A stretch of 64,000 nucleotides of DNA from Eudorina sp. 2006-703-Eu-15 (GCA_003117195.1 BDSI01000106.1:1-64000), one strand, 5' to 3'; counted from the stretch's first letter, positions 1-23,101 are shown. The notes: generated from the sequence alone by a model not told the origin. Numbers and translations are program-made.

Positions 1-149
1 CTCAACCCACAATTTGAACATTGCCTACCAATTTCCTATCCCCACCACCGCCCGCTGCGCCCCGCGGCCGCACGCCGATCCCACGCCGCACTCTGTTACC
101 CCCCCAAGTCCCCAACCCGACACGTACGGCCCGTACACGCACGTCCCAG

Positions 150-686
150 GCACGTTGGACGAGCGGATCTGGCACATGCTGGAGAACAAGAAGTTCGTGA
201 TGGGGGCGGCGCTGGACGGGACCTGACCCGCCCGCAGGAAGCCCCGGAGGCCGCCCCACCTCGCACCCAAAGCCCGCCCATCGGCATCCCCACCAAGATA
301 ACGGTGCCGGGCCGTCGCAGCCCGGGAGCGGCAGCGGCGGCGCGTATGGCGGTGGCGGCTGCGGCGGAGGCGGCGCGTTCGGCGGCAGCGGCGGCGCGCC
401 CAGCCAGCCCTCGACGCAGGCTGCCGCCGCGGCCGACACCGCCGCCGCCGCCGCTGCCGCCGCAGCCCCCTCACCGCCGCCGCCGCGACGGCCGCTGTGG
501 GAGTGGCACTGGTGACGACGAAGATGACGGGATTGGACCTGGGAGGGGGCGCCCGAGCCGCACCATACACCTCCCCTAGACCTACAGACCAACCAACACC
601 AACACCAGCTCCAGCCGCAGCAGCAACAGCAGCAACAACAACAGCAGCAGCAGCAACACCAGCAGCAGCAACACCAGCAGCAGCAA

Positions 687-724
<38 letters not shown>

Positions 725-2069
725 TACCGCTAAGAACCTGCAAGACGCCTTCGACGCCGCCGCCGCCGCTGCCGGCGCTGCGGATGTCGGTGCCGCTTGC
801 GCCCCTCCAGTTCCGCATCCGCCGGGCCAGCACCAGCACCGACAACAACTGGGGGGACACCCGCCCCGCCCCCGCAGGGCCCCGACGGGCTGCGGGACGT
901 CGCACACCCCCGCGCCGGCGGCCCCGGCGGCCCCCTCCGGATCAGGCCTGGGGGGCTCCGGCGCGGCGTCTCGGCGCACTGGACAACAGGAGCGGGACCA
1001 GACGCAAGTTCACTTGGGGGCTGGCGGCGGCGGCAGCGGCGGCGGTGGCGGCGGTGGCGGCGGTGACGCCACCTGGTCGGGGCGGATCGACTGGGGCCCG
1101 GCCTTCGAGGGGCTGGCGGCATCGCCGGGGGCCGCAGCAGCCGTGGGACAGATGCCCAACGGCGCCGCAGGTAGCGGCGGCGGCGGTTTCAATGGCAGCC
1201 CCAAGGGGCCGAGCCAGCTCGCGCCGTCGCAGCCATCCGACCGCGACCTCAGCGGAGGTGCGCCGCAGGGAGGGGCCGGCGGGCCGCCAGACAACAAGCC
1301 AGCGGGCAGGGCAACGCAGGCGCCGGCGGCGGCAGCGCCGCCGCTGCGTCCGGTGCCGCCGGCGTGGGGCACAGCGGTGGGCTGCCGTACCACCTCCAGG
1401 CGGCGCCCCTGGAGCTCGATCTCACTGGGCCCAATGGAGATGACGTGGGTCAGGTGGAGGGCCCGATGGACGATGAGCCAGGGTGCGTCGGCGGCAGCCA
1501 GCACAGTACGACCAGACGCTCGGCCGTCGCCGCCGCCGCCACTGTCACCGCCGCCGACGGCGACGCGGGACAGGCGGAGGGGACGAGCAGCGACGGCGAC
1601 GCCGCCGCCGGCTGCCGCCCGCGTCGGAGGCGGCGGCCGGGTTGTTGGGTTCGGATGGAGAGGGTCGGGGACGGGCAGGCCACGGGGAGGGGCTAACCCC
1701 ACCACCACCACCAGCAGCAGCAGCGGCGGCAGTAGCAACGACAACCAGGGGATCAGGACTCCAGGCTGTAGCACCAGCAAGGACGCATTGCAGCGGGGGA
1801 TTCAGCCGAGCCGCGGCGGCAGTGGCGGCAGCGGCCGCAGCCGGGGCGCCGCTGCCAGCCTGTGTGTGGACCTGTCGCGGTCGGATGATGGTGATGACGT
1901 GGATGATGAGGAGCAGCAGGACGAGGGGTCGGGGGGCGGGGGTAGCAGCGCCAAGCGGCGGCGCCGCGCCCAGGCGGCGGCGCGAAGAGGCGGCGGCGGC
2001 GCGGGGGCTCACTGGCCGATACGGGCCGAGACGACCCCATCATCATTGATTGAGCTGTCTTGGTCGTGA
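150..2069 (+). CDS. 3' end of an SNF2-type helicase-like gene with polyQ/Gly-rich tail (partial)
   Basis: After a possible acceptor (CCCAG at 145-149) the reading gives GTLDERIWHMLENKK and then ALDG. This resembles the C-terminal end of SNF2 helicases of the SMARCAL1/ZRANB3 type, where a T(V/L)DD..W..L..K segment precedes a conserved LDG. That frame stops at 224-226. Coding-like sequence continues in another frame: Gly/Ser-rich, a polyQ run near 582-723, polyGly near 1020-1070, an acidic stretch (SRSDDGDDVDDEEQQ, about 1890-1925), a basic NLS-like KRRRR and a stop at 2067-2069. Apparent frame changes near 201-223, 490-515 and 1350-1370 were not resolved into GT-AG introns. They may be missed introns, indels in GC-rich sequence, or decay. 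The 5' part lies outside the window. The helicase assignment rests on about 24 residues, and the tail could belong to a separate gene. Confidence 0.4.
582..723 (+). repeat. CAG/CAA (polyQ) repeat
   Basis: Interrupted CAG/CAA/CAC triplets read as a Gln/His tract in the frame that continues into the Gly-rich and acidic tail ending at 2069. Confidence 0.85.
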
Positions 2070-2786
2070 GTTGGGATTGATGCTGCACTTGCCTTCCTGT
2101 CCCGATGGCGCGGCTTTGCTTTGCTTTGCTGTTTGCTCGATTTACACGGACTGGGCAAGGTTAAACCGGGCGGATTGGGTTGGGTTGGCTTGGGTTGGTT
2201 AGCTTGGGTGGGGTGGGGTGGGGCTGCACCCGTGCACAGGGTTGGACTGGAATGGGCTGGGGTGGGGTGAGGTGGGGATGGGGGCTGACGGCGTGAGCTT
2301 CTGACTACGGGTGGCCGCAGAGACAGGCGGCAATTCGAAATGTACGGCGGCGCGTTTGCGGGTGGCTTGCTTTGGCCGAGAGGGGTGGCCGGGACAGCTG
2401 GGTCAGAGGAGAAGAGGGAAGGGAAAGGGAGAGGGCGCCGAGGGGCGGGAAGGGAGGTGACACTCTTAAGGGTTGGTGCGGACGAGATCGTCCGGATGGC
2501 CGTCTGCAAGGCAATGAGCGATGGAGCTGGTTGTGACCGTGTCGTACACAGGGGATGGGATGCGCTGTGTGCGTGCCCCCTGACGCCTACTACCTCCGAG
2601 TGGCAGCCGAGAGAGTGGAGCCGCTGCTGGCGGGAGACTCCAGCTGCTGCTGTCGTGCTCACGCCGCCGCCATCACATACATGCCTTTGAGGGGGCCCTA
2701 CCGGTGGCAGCTTATGACCACCTTGGCTTGTAGGAAGCCCCCGGGCCGCACTGCGCCCCATGTTATGGGAGACCCCTGAAGCTGCC
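2070..2786. other. Intergenic/3' flank, no gene seen
   Basis: G/T-rich simple motifs (GGTTGGGTTGG-like, 2165-2280) follow the stop codon. No ORF with coding character and no RNA gene is evident. Confidence 0.5.
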
Positions 2787-2866
2787 ACTGTACTGTACTG
2801 TACTGTACTGTACTGTACTGTACTGTACTGTACTGTACTGTACTGTACTGTACTGTACTGTACTGT
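2787..2866. repeat. (ACTGT)n pentanucleotide microsatellite
   Basis: Sixteen uninterrupted copies of the pentamer ACTGT. They give only an artificial repeated peptide in all frames. Confidence 0.95.
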
Positions 2867-3326
2867 GCACGATTGGAAACGATATCATCGCACTGTTCCT
2901 GGACGTGGCAAGCCGCCTGGAACAGGCGGGATTTCAGGCTCTAACTGCCGTACTGGAATGTACGGCCGCCTCATGGACTGGAGGTCCTGTGGGTTGCGTT
3001 TCCGCCTCTCCCTCCCGCTCCGCCGTCCCAGGAAAGCGTTGACTGAGGGACAGGTGCATTGCCTGCAGGGAGCGGAGCGAGTAGGGCGCTGCTAAGGATA
3101 CAGTTGCTCGTTGACAAAATTGGTTCTACGTTTTGTACGGCACCGTTGACTTCTTGGATCGCAGGACCCTGACCCGCGGGTTGGCCGCGGGCCCTCAAGG
3201 TCATTACCGGCCCCGGATCCCTCCCTCGACTCCCAGCCTGAGCCGGGGGCCTGGCCGCGCCCGCCTGGGATGGATTGGGGCAGACGGCTGGCCCTTAATT
3301 GCCGGTCGTATTCAACATGACATCCC
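2867..3326. other. Intergenic, nothing recognised
   Basis: Mixed-composition DNA between the microsatellite and the tRNA. Short ORFs show no recognisable domain. Confidence 0.5.
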
Positions 3327-3397
3327 GTCATCGTGGTGTAGTGGAATCACGTCTGTCTCACACACAGGAGGTCCCCAGATCGAAACTGGGCGATGAC
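3327..3397 (+). tRNA. tRNA-Val (anticodon CAC)
   Basis: Cloverleaf folded by eye. The acceptor stem GTCATCG/CGATGAC pairs perfectly (3327-3333 with 3391-3397). The D arm (GTGTAGTGGAATCAC) has an A-box-like sequence. The anticodon stem 3352-3356/3364-3368 encloses the seven-base loop CTCACAC with T33 and anticodon CAC at 3359-3361. The T stem CCCAG/CTGGG is perfect. The D and anticodon arms match the usual eukaryotic tRNA-Val pattern. Odd points: the T loop is ATCGAAA instead of TTCGAAN, which weakens the B box, and one anticodon-stem pair is T-G. It is intronless, with A as discriminator base. It could be the head of a tRNA-derived SINE, but no tail repeat follows directly. Confidence 0.75.
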
Positions 3398-4109
3398 ATT
3401 GATTTGGTACTGATATTATGCCTATATACAGTTTGGCACCAATTGCTTTCCTTTCTTTGCGGGGTTGCCGATAACTGGGAATTTTGGGTGCTAACAGGAG
3501 CATTCAGATACCACCTCCAGATAGATGCCATGGTCAGGCCCCCATGAGGGTTAAGCACGGCGAGTGCACTGGTACTGGCACTAACACCAGGGTTGCTCGC
3601 TCAGCCCTGTTTGTCCGCTGACCTCGCTGAGGAGTCACGGAGCATAGGCTCGCGGAAGCCTACCACCAGATTCCCTACCTGCAACGGGTCCTGCCCGCGT
3701 AAGCGAGACATACCGCCATTATTGCTGACATTGCTGACAGCATCTGTGCTGAATGCCAAGCATCGCCGCGCCGTTCAGGGACGGCGACTGGTCCCTCCTC
3801 TTATCCTGTCACGTCGGATGACCCTTGGCTGTCTCTATCGCTCGGAAGCAAGGCAATGAGCTCACGCTCCGGTCTCGCGTTGCCGTACGAATAGCAGTCC
3901 AAACGACCGTGCGGTCGCCTGCCGTATGACCGCCAGTACGTCATAACCGACCAGCCTGCTCGGTGACCACAACGGGACAAGCCACCAACGGTGCCTGACA
4001 CCATGCAACCGACTGAACATAGTTCTGCAGTCTTGCTTGTGGGACCAGTTGGCTTTGCTCCAAAGGTTCGTACCAAGCGACGTCGAGGATGAAGGGCCAT
4101 AAGGCTCTT
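3398..4109. other. Intergenic, nothing recognised
   Basis: No ORF with recognisable domain on either strand and no repeat shared with the rest of the window. The left boundary with LINE A is uncertain. Confidence 0.45.
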
Positions 4110-15551
<11,442 letters not shown>

Positions 15552-15570
15552 TATCCAATCGGCGCAGCAG

Positions 15571-15625
15571 CATTGTCACGGAGTGTTGCACGTCATTCAT
15601 TCATTCATTGTCACGGAGTGTTGCA
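15571..15625 (+). mobile_element. Tail-only micro-insertion (15 bp) with 20-bp direct repeats
   Basis: The 20-mer CATTGTCACGGAGTGTTGCA occurs at 15571-15590 and again at 15606-15625. Between them are 15 bases, CGTCATTCATTCATT, which look like the end of a LINE C (GT(T)CATTCATTC tail). A plain local duplication is the alternative. Confidence 0.55.
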
Positions 15626-17344
15626 GTAGTCATTTCCAGGGTTTATTCGGTCAGTGCAGTTCGTACTCAACCGAAAAATTGCGAGCGAGGCGTTCGCGAG
15701 TTGCACAGGGTTGCACTGGCGTTCGTAGTTACTGCTACCCAGCCAGTTTTCAGTTGAGATGTGACCAGGTCGCAACTTAGAGTTGCGTTGCGCTTGTTGT
15801 TCCCTTTGATAAATTTGTATTGTGTTGTAATGCTAAGGTAAGAGCACCGCGTAGCGGAACAACTCCGTTACGAATTTGTGCAGATATGCGGCGATGCGAC
15901 CGAGCCACTACGGAAAAGCAAGCCCTGGGGCCAGCGCTGGGCCGACAACTCCTGAATAATATTACGGTAAATATGAAGCACCAAGCGCTGTCCTCCCATG
16001 TTAGGCGCCAGAGTATGAACAGCGCCGGGCGTTGGGTACCGCGGCTAACGAATCCCTACAGGCCGAGCGACGCACTATCGACGGTGTCGACCATTTGCAG
16101 TGATACTGACAAACCAATACTTACTTTAGAATCTGCAATGAGAGAGAATCATGCCAGGCTCTTCGCAATGGGAAGCTTCTTTCCCAGTGAATTAACCAGT
16201 ATTAGCCATCACTCACAACGAAAGATCATGGACTCGACATATATTTTTGAAGCAAGACGCTGAAATAATCTCACGGAAGGACAGCGACGGCGCCTTCCAG
16301 GCACGCGTTGCGCGTGCCTGGCCTGGATGGCTTGGCGTTCGCGGTGATGCATGTCAACAATAATAAGCAAAGGCCACAATATAGAATGTTAATAACTAAA
16401 ATATGTTATACAAATGCGTGAGGTGAAGAAGAGCAGCGTGTGGGCTTGCCTGGGCGAGCTGCACCGCGTCGCGTTGCGATGGACTGAGTCATACAGAACC
16501 TAAAGCACGCTCGCTTATATATCAAGATTGAAGTTAAAAGATACCAATAAATTCTGTCAAAAAATTGACACAAAATTTTAAACGGTTCGGAATGAGCAAA
16601 AATCGAGCTGGTGGGCAGGGTTGCGCAGGGATCCAGGCGCACGGCGCTCATCGTGACGCAAGATGCGTTTATCATATCACAATATGTATAGTTCATATAA
16701 GATCTTAAGAAACGTGCGAAAATATCTTGCTGCTGGGTGCTTCCCCGGTAGGACCCCGGACGACAGCCCCGAACACTGAGCGCACCAAGAACGCCGCGAC
16801 TGTCCCTGATGTGCAGATTTTCTCATTATTAGGCCACACAGTCACATATCTATTAGTTGTGTTGGGATTACAGCGTCCTGGCCTCCACCCGGACGGAACT
16901 ACGGAACGGCGAGCAATTATTCTCAGTGATTTGATACGAAGGGATTTAACCCAATACCACATAAACATTTATTTCTAGTCCATGTGTGAACCTCTAGTCC
17001 ATGTGTAACCTCTACCTGAACTTCAGAAAACAACGAAAGCTATCATTCAAATGATGCATCTCCATGGCTGTGTAGTCGTTGTGTCCCTAAGTGGGTTTGC
17101 AGGAAACATGCAAAGGAAACGTGCATTTCGGGTGCGGTTCGTACCGAACCGGCTCCTTACTTTTACTACCCGCTGCGTAGTTTTACAAAACAACTTACAA
17201 ACCAAAGGAATTAAAGTTGTAACTACGAGGCCTGCGCGCATTCACGGGAACGGTTGAACAGGGTTGAACATTGCAGCGTGAGGCATACTACGGTTGCAGC
17301 TCCTGGCAGATCACTCCCGAACTGGCCACATTCATGATACTAGG
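15626..17344. other. Intergenic and upstream region of glycosyltransferase gene A
   Basis: A/T content rises from about 15960. No ORF with coding character, no hairpin repeat and no tRNA was found. The last few hundred bases should include the promoter of the gene starting at 17345, but no clear TATA box is evident. Confidence 0.45.
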
Positions 17345-20300
17345 ATGGCTATGAAACTTTTGCGCAACAATGTCGGTCAGTGCCGTCAGTTGGCTAGCAC
17401 GCGCGTTCCTGAAAGGCGAGCGTTTCGGGACCCAGCTGCCGGGACACGGACGGCTTCGGGACTAGTTCGCTCAATCTGCCTACTTTTTGTGGCTTTCACC
17501 TTATGCGAAACGTCGATAATGGACCATTCAGCAGAGCACCACCGTCACAGGCACCAACTACGTGCCTCAAACAGCGGACCGATGCATTTGCTGGAAGAGC
17601 GGCGCGACATACCTGCTGGCTTGCCGCCTCTTCAAATGACGGTTGACAGTATGCGGAGCTGGGGTACCGCTCCGTCGTGCACGGAAAAGACGAAATTCGA
17701 AGCCGCGAAGCAGTACATGGACTCCCTCCTCGGCGACCCTTGCGCCGCACGGGGCCGGCTGTGCGGCAACTTCACCAAGCGCAGCCGCGTTGCAGTCGTG
17801 TACTCTTGCTACGAGCGGATGGAGATGATCCACAAGGCGCTGCCCTCAGTTTTTCGCAGCGACGGGATCACGGACTTCGACGTATTCATCTCTCAGGATG
17901 GCGGAGGGCAGAGCATCTTCGACGACGAGGGGTTTGTCCTGCCGGGTGACATGCAGTACGTCTACATCCACCATCCCGTCAACCTCAACACCGGGCTCCA
18001 TATGCACTTTGTCAAGTCATTCGCCTTTGACATCATGGGGTACGACATCCTGTTGGTCGTTGAGGAGGACAACGTCCTCCATCGCCAGGCGCTGCAGGCA
18101 AGGAGATCATGGGCTAGATAGGCGGTGTAGGTGCTCTCCTGCCTATATATCGCGTGCAGTAAGGCAGGATGATTTAACCCGAGACATCGAATGGTACTTA
18201 TGCCCGCCGACCGCCTTTAAGTCGGTACGGCAAAAAGCCGTATAGACGCTTACATAACAGGTAGGGAGCCCAAACCATCCGGTAAGCCTTTGCATCTTAC
18301 ACCGCCGCCACTGCGATCCAGTTGTACAGTCTCGCAGCTGTACATACAAACCTTCGAAGCTCCATCCGGTCACTCGCTTTGTTTATTTACTTCGCGCCGC
18401 CGCATCTATGCCAACGTACGAAGTGATCATCGATGCACGTTGCTCCAGGTTTGGGGGGACGCATCCGCCGGGAGAAACCTACGTTGCCTTTCATTCGCTC
18501 ATTCAGCGCGAAGAAGGCGCATACATGTGTGTGTGTATGAATGAATGAATGTTACAGCGGACCCCAACGGGATCATCGGTGTATACCAGAGCAAGCCCCA
18601 GTAGGCCCCACCGCCAAGGCGGCAGGTCACCTCCACACCACAACGCCGCACCCAAAGAAAACACACCGGGCCATAACCCCAACCAGTCAGACACCGAAGC
18701 AAGCAGAGGCGCGCAGCGGGGCAACACTACCAAAGGGATAGGCACAGCAGCGGGCATAATCCCCAGAAGTGGATAAAGCCAAGCACAGGGGAGGTCGCCC
18801 ACACAGGCACCCCATTACCCAGCTACCACCACCTCTGAGGCACGCAACGCAGCACCCTCTCGAGGTCTTGGAAGGCCCACGCCTGGCTCGTGACACTGCC
18901 CAGCGACCGCTAGTGGGGTAACCCGCATCATAAGAAATAACTTGGCCAAAACATCAAAATGCCAACGGGAGCCCAACCTCCACCCCAATCTGAGGGTAGG
19001 CCCGGTCCCCAACTTGAACCCCGGTTCGGAGAGCCCGACGATAAACAGACAGAGGGCGGGGAACCCGCGCCTCATCCTTCTTCAGGAGCAGGTCCCGCAC
19101 GTCGGAGGACTCCCCCCGCCACTTTCAAGAAAGGGTGGAAAGGGCCCACTGAGCTCCAACCCCGTCTCGGGAGCCCCAACTGGGCGAACCCGTGAAGGCG
19201 CCCCCAAAAGTCAGCGATTGCGCGCCGCTCCCCTTGTTCTGCCAATATCGGTCCCGGCCGGATCGTCTGACCTGACCAGGTGCTGACCGACGCAGGGTGG
19301 CCGCCATGAATCGGCGACCAGTCTCCATGGCCGCAATCGCGTATGTTACATGGTTGGGGGTGCGTAACCCCATACCTGCACATACCCATACGAGCCGGAG
19401 GCCCAAGGGCAAACAAAACGCCCAAAAGCACTGGTTTGCAATACCGCATTAACAGGAGTCGACGAGACTAGCGCCCAAAGGGCACGATAGAATTACGGTG
19501 AGCCCACATGCGCTCCAACATCTTTGCCAAACGAGCCGGATCCCAGGCAATCGCCTCCCTCATCGTATTAGGGCGGTGAAACCCTTCCTCAGCGCGTATT
19601 GCATCGTAAGCCGGGCAGTCGAGTAGAACATGCTTCTCATCTTCAATGTGCAACTGCACGCAAGCCTCATCATTCCTACCATACTGTACCATATCAATAC
19701 TGCTAACCTTGCAGCGCGCATCTTTCCCAATTCCCATCCACCGCCGCCGTCCACGTGCAGCTGCTTGCCCGCATGGCGGAGCTCTCCGCGGCTGAACCCA
19801 CTATCGGCGTGGTGAGCCTCCTGGACATGGACATGTCGCCCTTCCTGGACCCAAATCGCTTCTCCGTCGGCATCATCCCTGTGCCCGCCAAGACCGGCCA
19901 CCTGTGGGTGTACGGCCTGCACCGAGTCAAGTACGACATGGTGCGCACGCTCATGATGTCGTACTACGACATCATCAAGGGCCACGACTACCGCAAGAAA
20001 CACGCGCCGCCGCTGCGTGACCTTATCGATGCACTGCTTGTGAAGAACGGCATTCCGGCAATGAGTGGCTATTCGCAGGTCAGTTGGGGAATGGGTACAT
20101 ACGTATGTAGGAGCTGGAGACAACTGACAGTCGGGGCATACATTTGCATGCGCTTTCACCCAATTCACCCATGCGCTTATATCTGTTCCGCTCGTGCATA
20201 CATACATCGATCCACGCAGGACCGCGTCTTCCTGCACGCGCTCGCCTCACACGGCTTCGAGCGGCGCTACCAGACCCTCTTCCGATTCTTCCAGCCCATC

Positions 20301-20681
20301 GGCAACTACGGCCTCCATTCCAAGCTCAACAACTCGCACTTCTTCGGGATATTCGGGCACAACATGTACCCAGGCCTCGTCGCGCCCGAAGCCACCTTCG
20401 ACGTCACCAAGGACCCAGCGAACCTGGCCGTGATCCGGGAGTGCGTCCGGGACAGGCTGACGGCCATGTTCCTCAAGTACCGCCGGGTGCTCCCTCCCGA
20501 CGGGCTTGTCAACAACACCTTCGAGGGTATCATGGGCGGCCGGCTGCAGGGCAACGTGGTGGTGCGCAACCTGCGCGGCACCAGCAGCAGGCGGCGGCCG
20601 CCATCGCCGCCGTCGCCACCGCCGCCGCCGCCGCAACCCACTACAGATAATGCGCAGGGAAGCGTCGGTGGTTTACAATGA
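17345..20681 (+). CDS. GT13 (GnT-I)-like glycosyltransferase A, type II membrane protein
   Basis: Three exons: 17345-18097, 19761-20078 and 20220-20681, giving 510 aa. An N-terminal hydrophobic segment (LVRSICLLFVAFTLCETSI, about residues 40-58) suggests a signal anchor in the Golgi or ER. The lumenal domain has RVAVVYSCYERMEMIHKALP, SQDGGG and LLVVEEDNV (EED at 240-242). Their order matches GnT-I: substrate strand, SQD, then the EDD metal-binding motif followed by a helix and 'P.I..VS..D'. Exon 3 has FFQPIGNYG, comparable to the GnT-I region after its W-D-D motif, and ends in a Pro-rich tail. The acceptor sugar and substrate are unknown. The first intron starts with GCAAGG, a GC donor, where paralogue B has GTAAGT. 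Intron 1 (1.66 kb) carries LINE C inside LINE A. Other introns are GT-AG. Confidence 0.7.
18537..19331 (-). mobile_element. LINE C, 5'-truncated, inside LINE A in intron 1 of gene A
   Basis: Read on the minus strand it begins in the ORF2 C-terminus (AIADFWGRLHGFAQLGLP, about 19190-19245) and continues through the 3' UTR. It ends in the hairpin GATCCCGTTGGGGTCC, CGCTGTAAC and (ATTC)n. A GTATG direct repeat flanks it (18535-18539 and about 19331-19335). It splits the tail of the LINE A copy on its right. Confidence 0.8.
19335..19737 (-). mobile_element. LINE A copy 2 (3' 400 bp) in intron 1 of gene A
   Basis: The minus strand encodes MGIGKDARCKVSS, then EDEKHVLLDCPAYDAI and KMLERMWAHRNSIVPFGR with an intact stop. 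The 3' UTR and CATGTAAC end are nearly identical to copy 1 at 4.1-4.9 kb. Its (CA)n tail survives as the short TG run at 18527-18536, now separated by LINE C. It ends within 25 bp of the exon 2 acceptor. Confidence 0.8.
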
Positions 20682-22117
20682 CGACGCGGTAAGGGGCGGA
20701 GCAGCCCAGCCATTCACCGCGCTTACGTGCCGCGCATGGAACCCTCCACCCTGCGCGACACGGAGGTCCATCCCGGCTGTGTGTATATGTGTGGTGGCAG
20801 CCTAGCTACCTACTTGCACCAGAGGACGGCGACCTTACGGGCCCTTATTACTAAGTATTTAATACATGATCGACAAAGGTCACGTATATGCATATACAGC
20901 AGCTTACGTAGGTCACCTGTTATGGTGGGTGTATGTTCGAGTAAGCTCTAAGGTCAGTTCGGCCGGGGATTTTCCCGTTTGGCCTTGTTTACCGCATATA
21001 TACGGCTCACGCACGGGTGGTGCATATAACTACTGTTGTACGGGTTGTACGGACCTGCCTGGATCTCTCATGTATGGCCGGCAGTGCTAACATATACCTT
21101 GATGACGCATGCATGGATTGTACATACGCACAGCGACGGAACTCGCACCAAATACTTACATACCGAAGGCAGGGCTCATGTATGCACACACTCGCTCGCT
21201 CGACAGCTCCGTCGTTGCCTGCCAGCCAGCCAGGAGAAATCGAAGTCACCTGTAGATCGATAGATATGCAAGGTAGGTAGGTTTGGTGCGGAACGAAGTG
21301 AACTGGATTGATCGATGCTGCTGCTGCTGCGTGACGAGCTAGTACCAGCGAGCACCTGTTCAGTCGGTGCAGGCATCTGCAGCACATACACACATACGTA
21401 CCACTGTCGGTGGTGCGTGCGTGGCTGCTAGCTGTATGTTATCAAAATGCATATATACTGTCATGCATGACGCCGTACGATCCGTGGAATCCGCCCGTCT
21501 ATCTGCGCCTTTCGCACGTACGTGCGTCCGTTGTGGCGTCCGTCCGTCGCCAACACGTTTTGCTCGTTTGCTCGATTCATTTCGTTTGCTGGCCATCGGC
21601 GGCGCGTTTGTGCAGGCCTGCCTGTGTGGAGGGCCGCCGGGTAGATGGTGCCTTGCTTGCTTGCTTGCTTGCACGGAGCGCGCACACCCACGGCGTACGT
21701 GCGGTCGTCTACATATATGTACGTGTAAATGCATGTGTGTGTGTGGAAGCAGTACGTAGGGCATACATGCTGGACAAGCAAGCAAGAGGAACTAGCTAAC
21801 GACACACACGTGCGCGCGCAGACCATACATGGCAATCAACGGCCATAGCATGATTGTTGGTCGGTGTACGTATCTATCTATATACCTACCTGTGAGGTGT
21901 GTGCGTGCATCTAGTGCGCGAAACGAATATGTATGTACACACATGTATGTACGATGGCACGCACGTATTTTTGCGGTGTACGTGTGGTGACGAGGCTTGC
22001 TCCGAATGAAGAAACCCATCGCACAAAACTGCATGACCACGCCATCACCACCCTACCTCAAGGACATCGCGCTGAGAGCCTGAGGCGGAGGATGCATGAT
22101 ACCTCCGACGGCAACGA
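20682..22117. other. Intergenic, rich in CATA/CGTA/GTAC words
   Basis: Many short CATACA, GTATGTAC and CTTG repeats (for example (CTTG)4 at about 21656-21672). Several frames are open by composition only. No domain or RNA gene is seen. Confidence 0.5.
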
Positions 22118-23101
22118 GGGGTGGGGTATATCTTTTTTGGATTATTAGGATGTTACAGCGGACCCCGCGGGTCATCGGTGACAGCCCCGGCGACAGCCGA
22201 GGCTTCCTCACCATACACTGCCTAAATGAACTAACGCCACCATGGCGCTCCGGACAGGCTCCCCAAGTGCACCGAAACACTCCCCGGGCCCACACTACCA
22301 GGGAACCACCCCGTTCCTGAGAACCAACCATGGCAAGGGATAAAGCCCGCTCAGGGGGAGTTAGCCACCAGGGCGCCCCTATTAGCGAACCACCACCCCC
22401 ACCAAGGCGGGGTCACTTCTCCAGCGGTGGCCCGTAGTCTTGGAAGGCCACGGGGGCTCGCGAGTCACCATTCAGGGGCCTGCCCGTACGGTCCCACCGG
22501 GCCGAAAAAACCGCCCACACCTAGCGATAGCTCCACTGGGCGTCAGTGCCCTGACCACCCGCGGTCTATTACGACAGAGTACCTACAGGGCTTAAGAATC
22601 CTGGCCTGACGGAACCGGGCCTCGGCACACAAGACGACCGTCCTGCACTTTCAGGATCAGGTGTGTAGCCCCCACCGTCGACCACAGTTTCACTGGGACT
22701 CCCAGCTCAGCGAAGTCGTAGAGCCGGCTCCAAAAGTCTGCCACTGCCCGCCGGGCGGCTAGCCCTTCAGCGTCCCCTAAGGACCGCGGGATCCCGCCCG
22801 CGTTCCTGGACCTGTCGGCCCTCAGGGCTCGCCGGCCCGTTTCCATGGCACTGGTTGCCGCCAAGACGACAACGTCCCAGACACACTGTTGCACACCCAC
22901 GGGGGGCGTTGCGAGCCACACCTGCTGCCTTTGAAGGCTCACCCCTAGCCTTGCCTCGATCTGTGCGACAACCGCTTGTGCCACCCTACAGCCCCAAAAA
23001 TGGTGTTGCCTGGGTGTTGGCCGTATCGCCCCGGCGCCGGGGTACGTCCCGCATCCACAAGGAGCCACCGCCGCCCCCCTCATGTGGGGTGGGGTATATC
23101 T
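22118..23101 (-). mobile_element. LINE D copy 1, 5'-truncated, with 16-bp target-site duplication
   Basis: The direct repeat GGGGTGGGGTATATCT lies at 22118-22133 and 23086-23101. The element between them (22134-23085) encodes on the minus strand a LINE ORF2 C-terminus (PRQHHFWGCRVAQAV, VWDVVVLAA, AVADFWSRLYDFAELGVP) ending at 22592, then a 3' UTR ending in GACCCGCGGGGTC, CGCTGTAAC and an A/T-rich tail. It is related to LINEs B and C but not identical. The long TSD makes target-primed insertion certain. Confidence 0.9.

Noticed and set aside
20682..22080. Possible genes in the CATA/CGTA-rich region
   Set aside because: The open frames are short, overlap on both strands, and consist of tetranucleotide-repeat translations without domain or splice support.
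22134..22170. Hairpin repeat interpreted as a DNA-transposon terminal inverted repeat (MITE)
   Set aside because: At 22.1-23.1 kb it occurs only at the 3' end of a LINE with ORF2 sequence, and the TSDs vary in length (7-16 bp), as in target-primed insertion.
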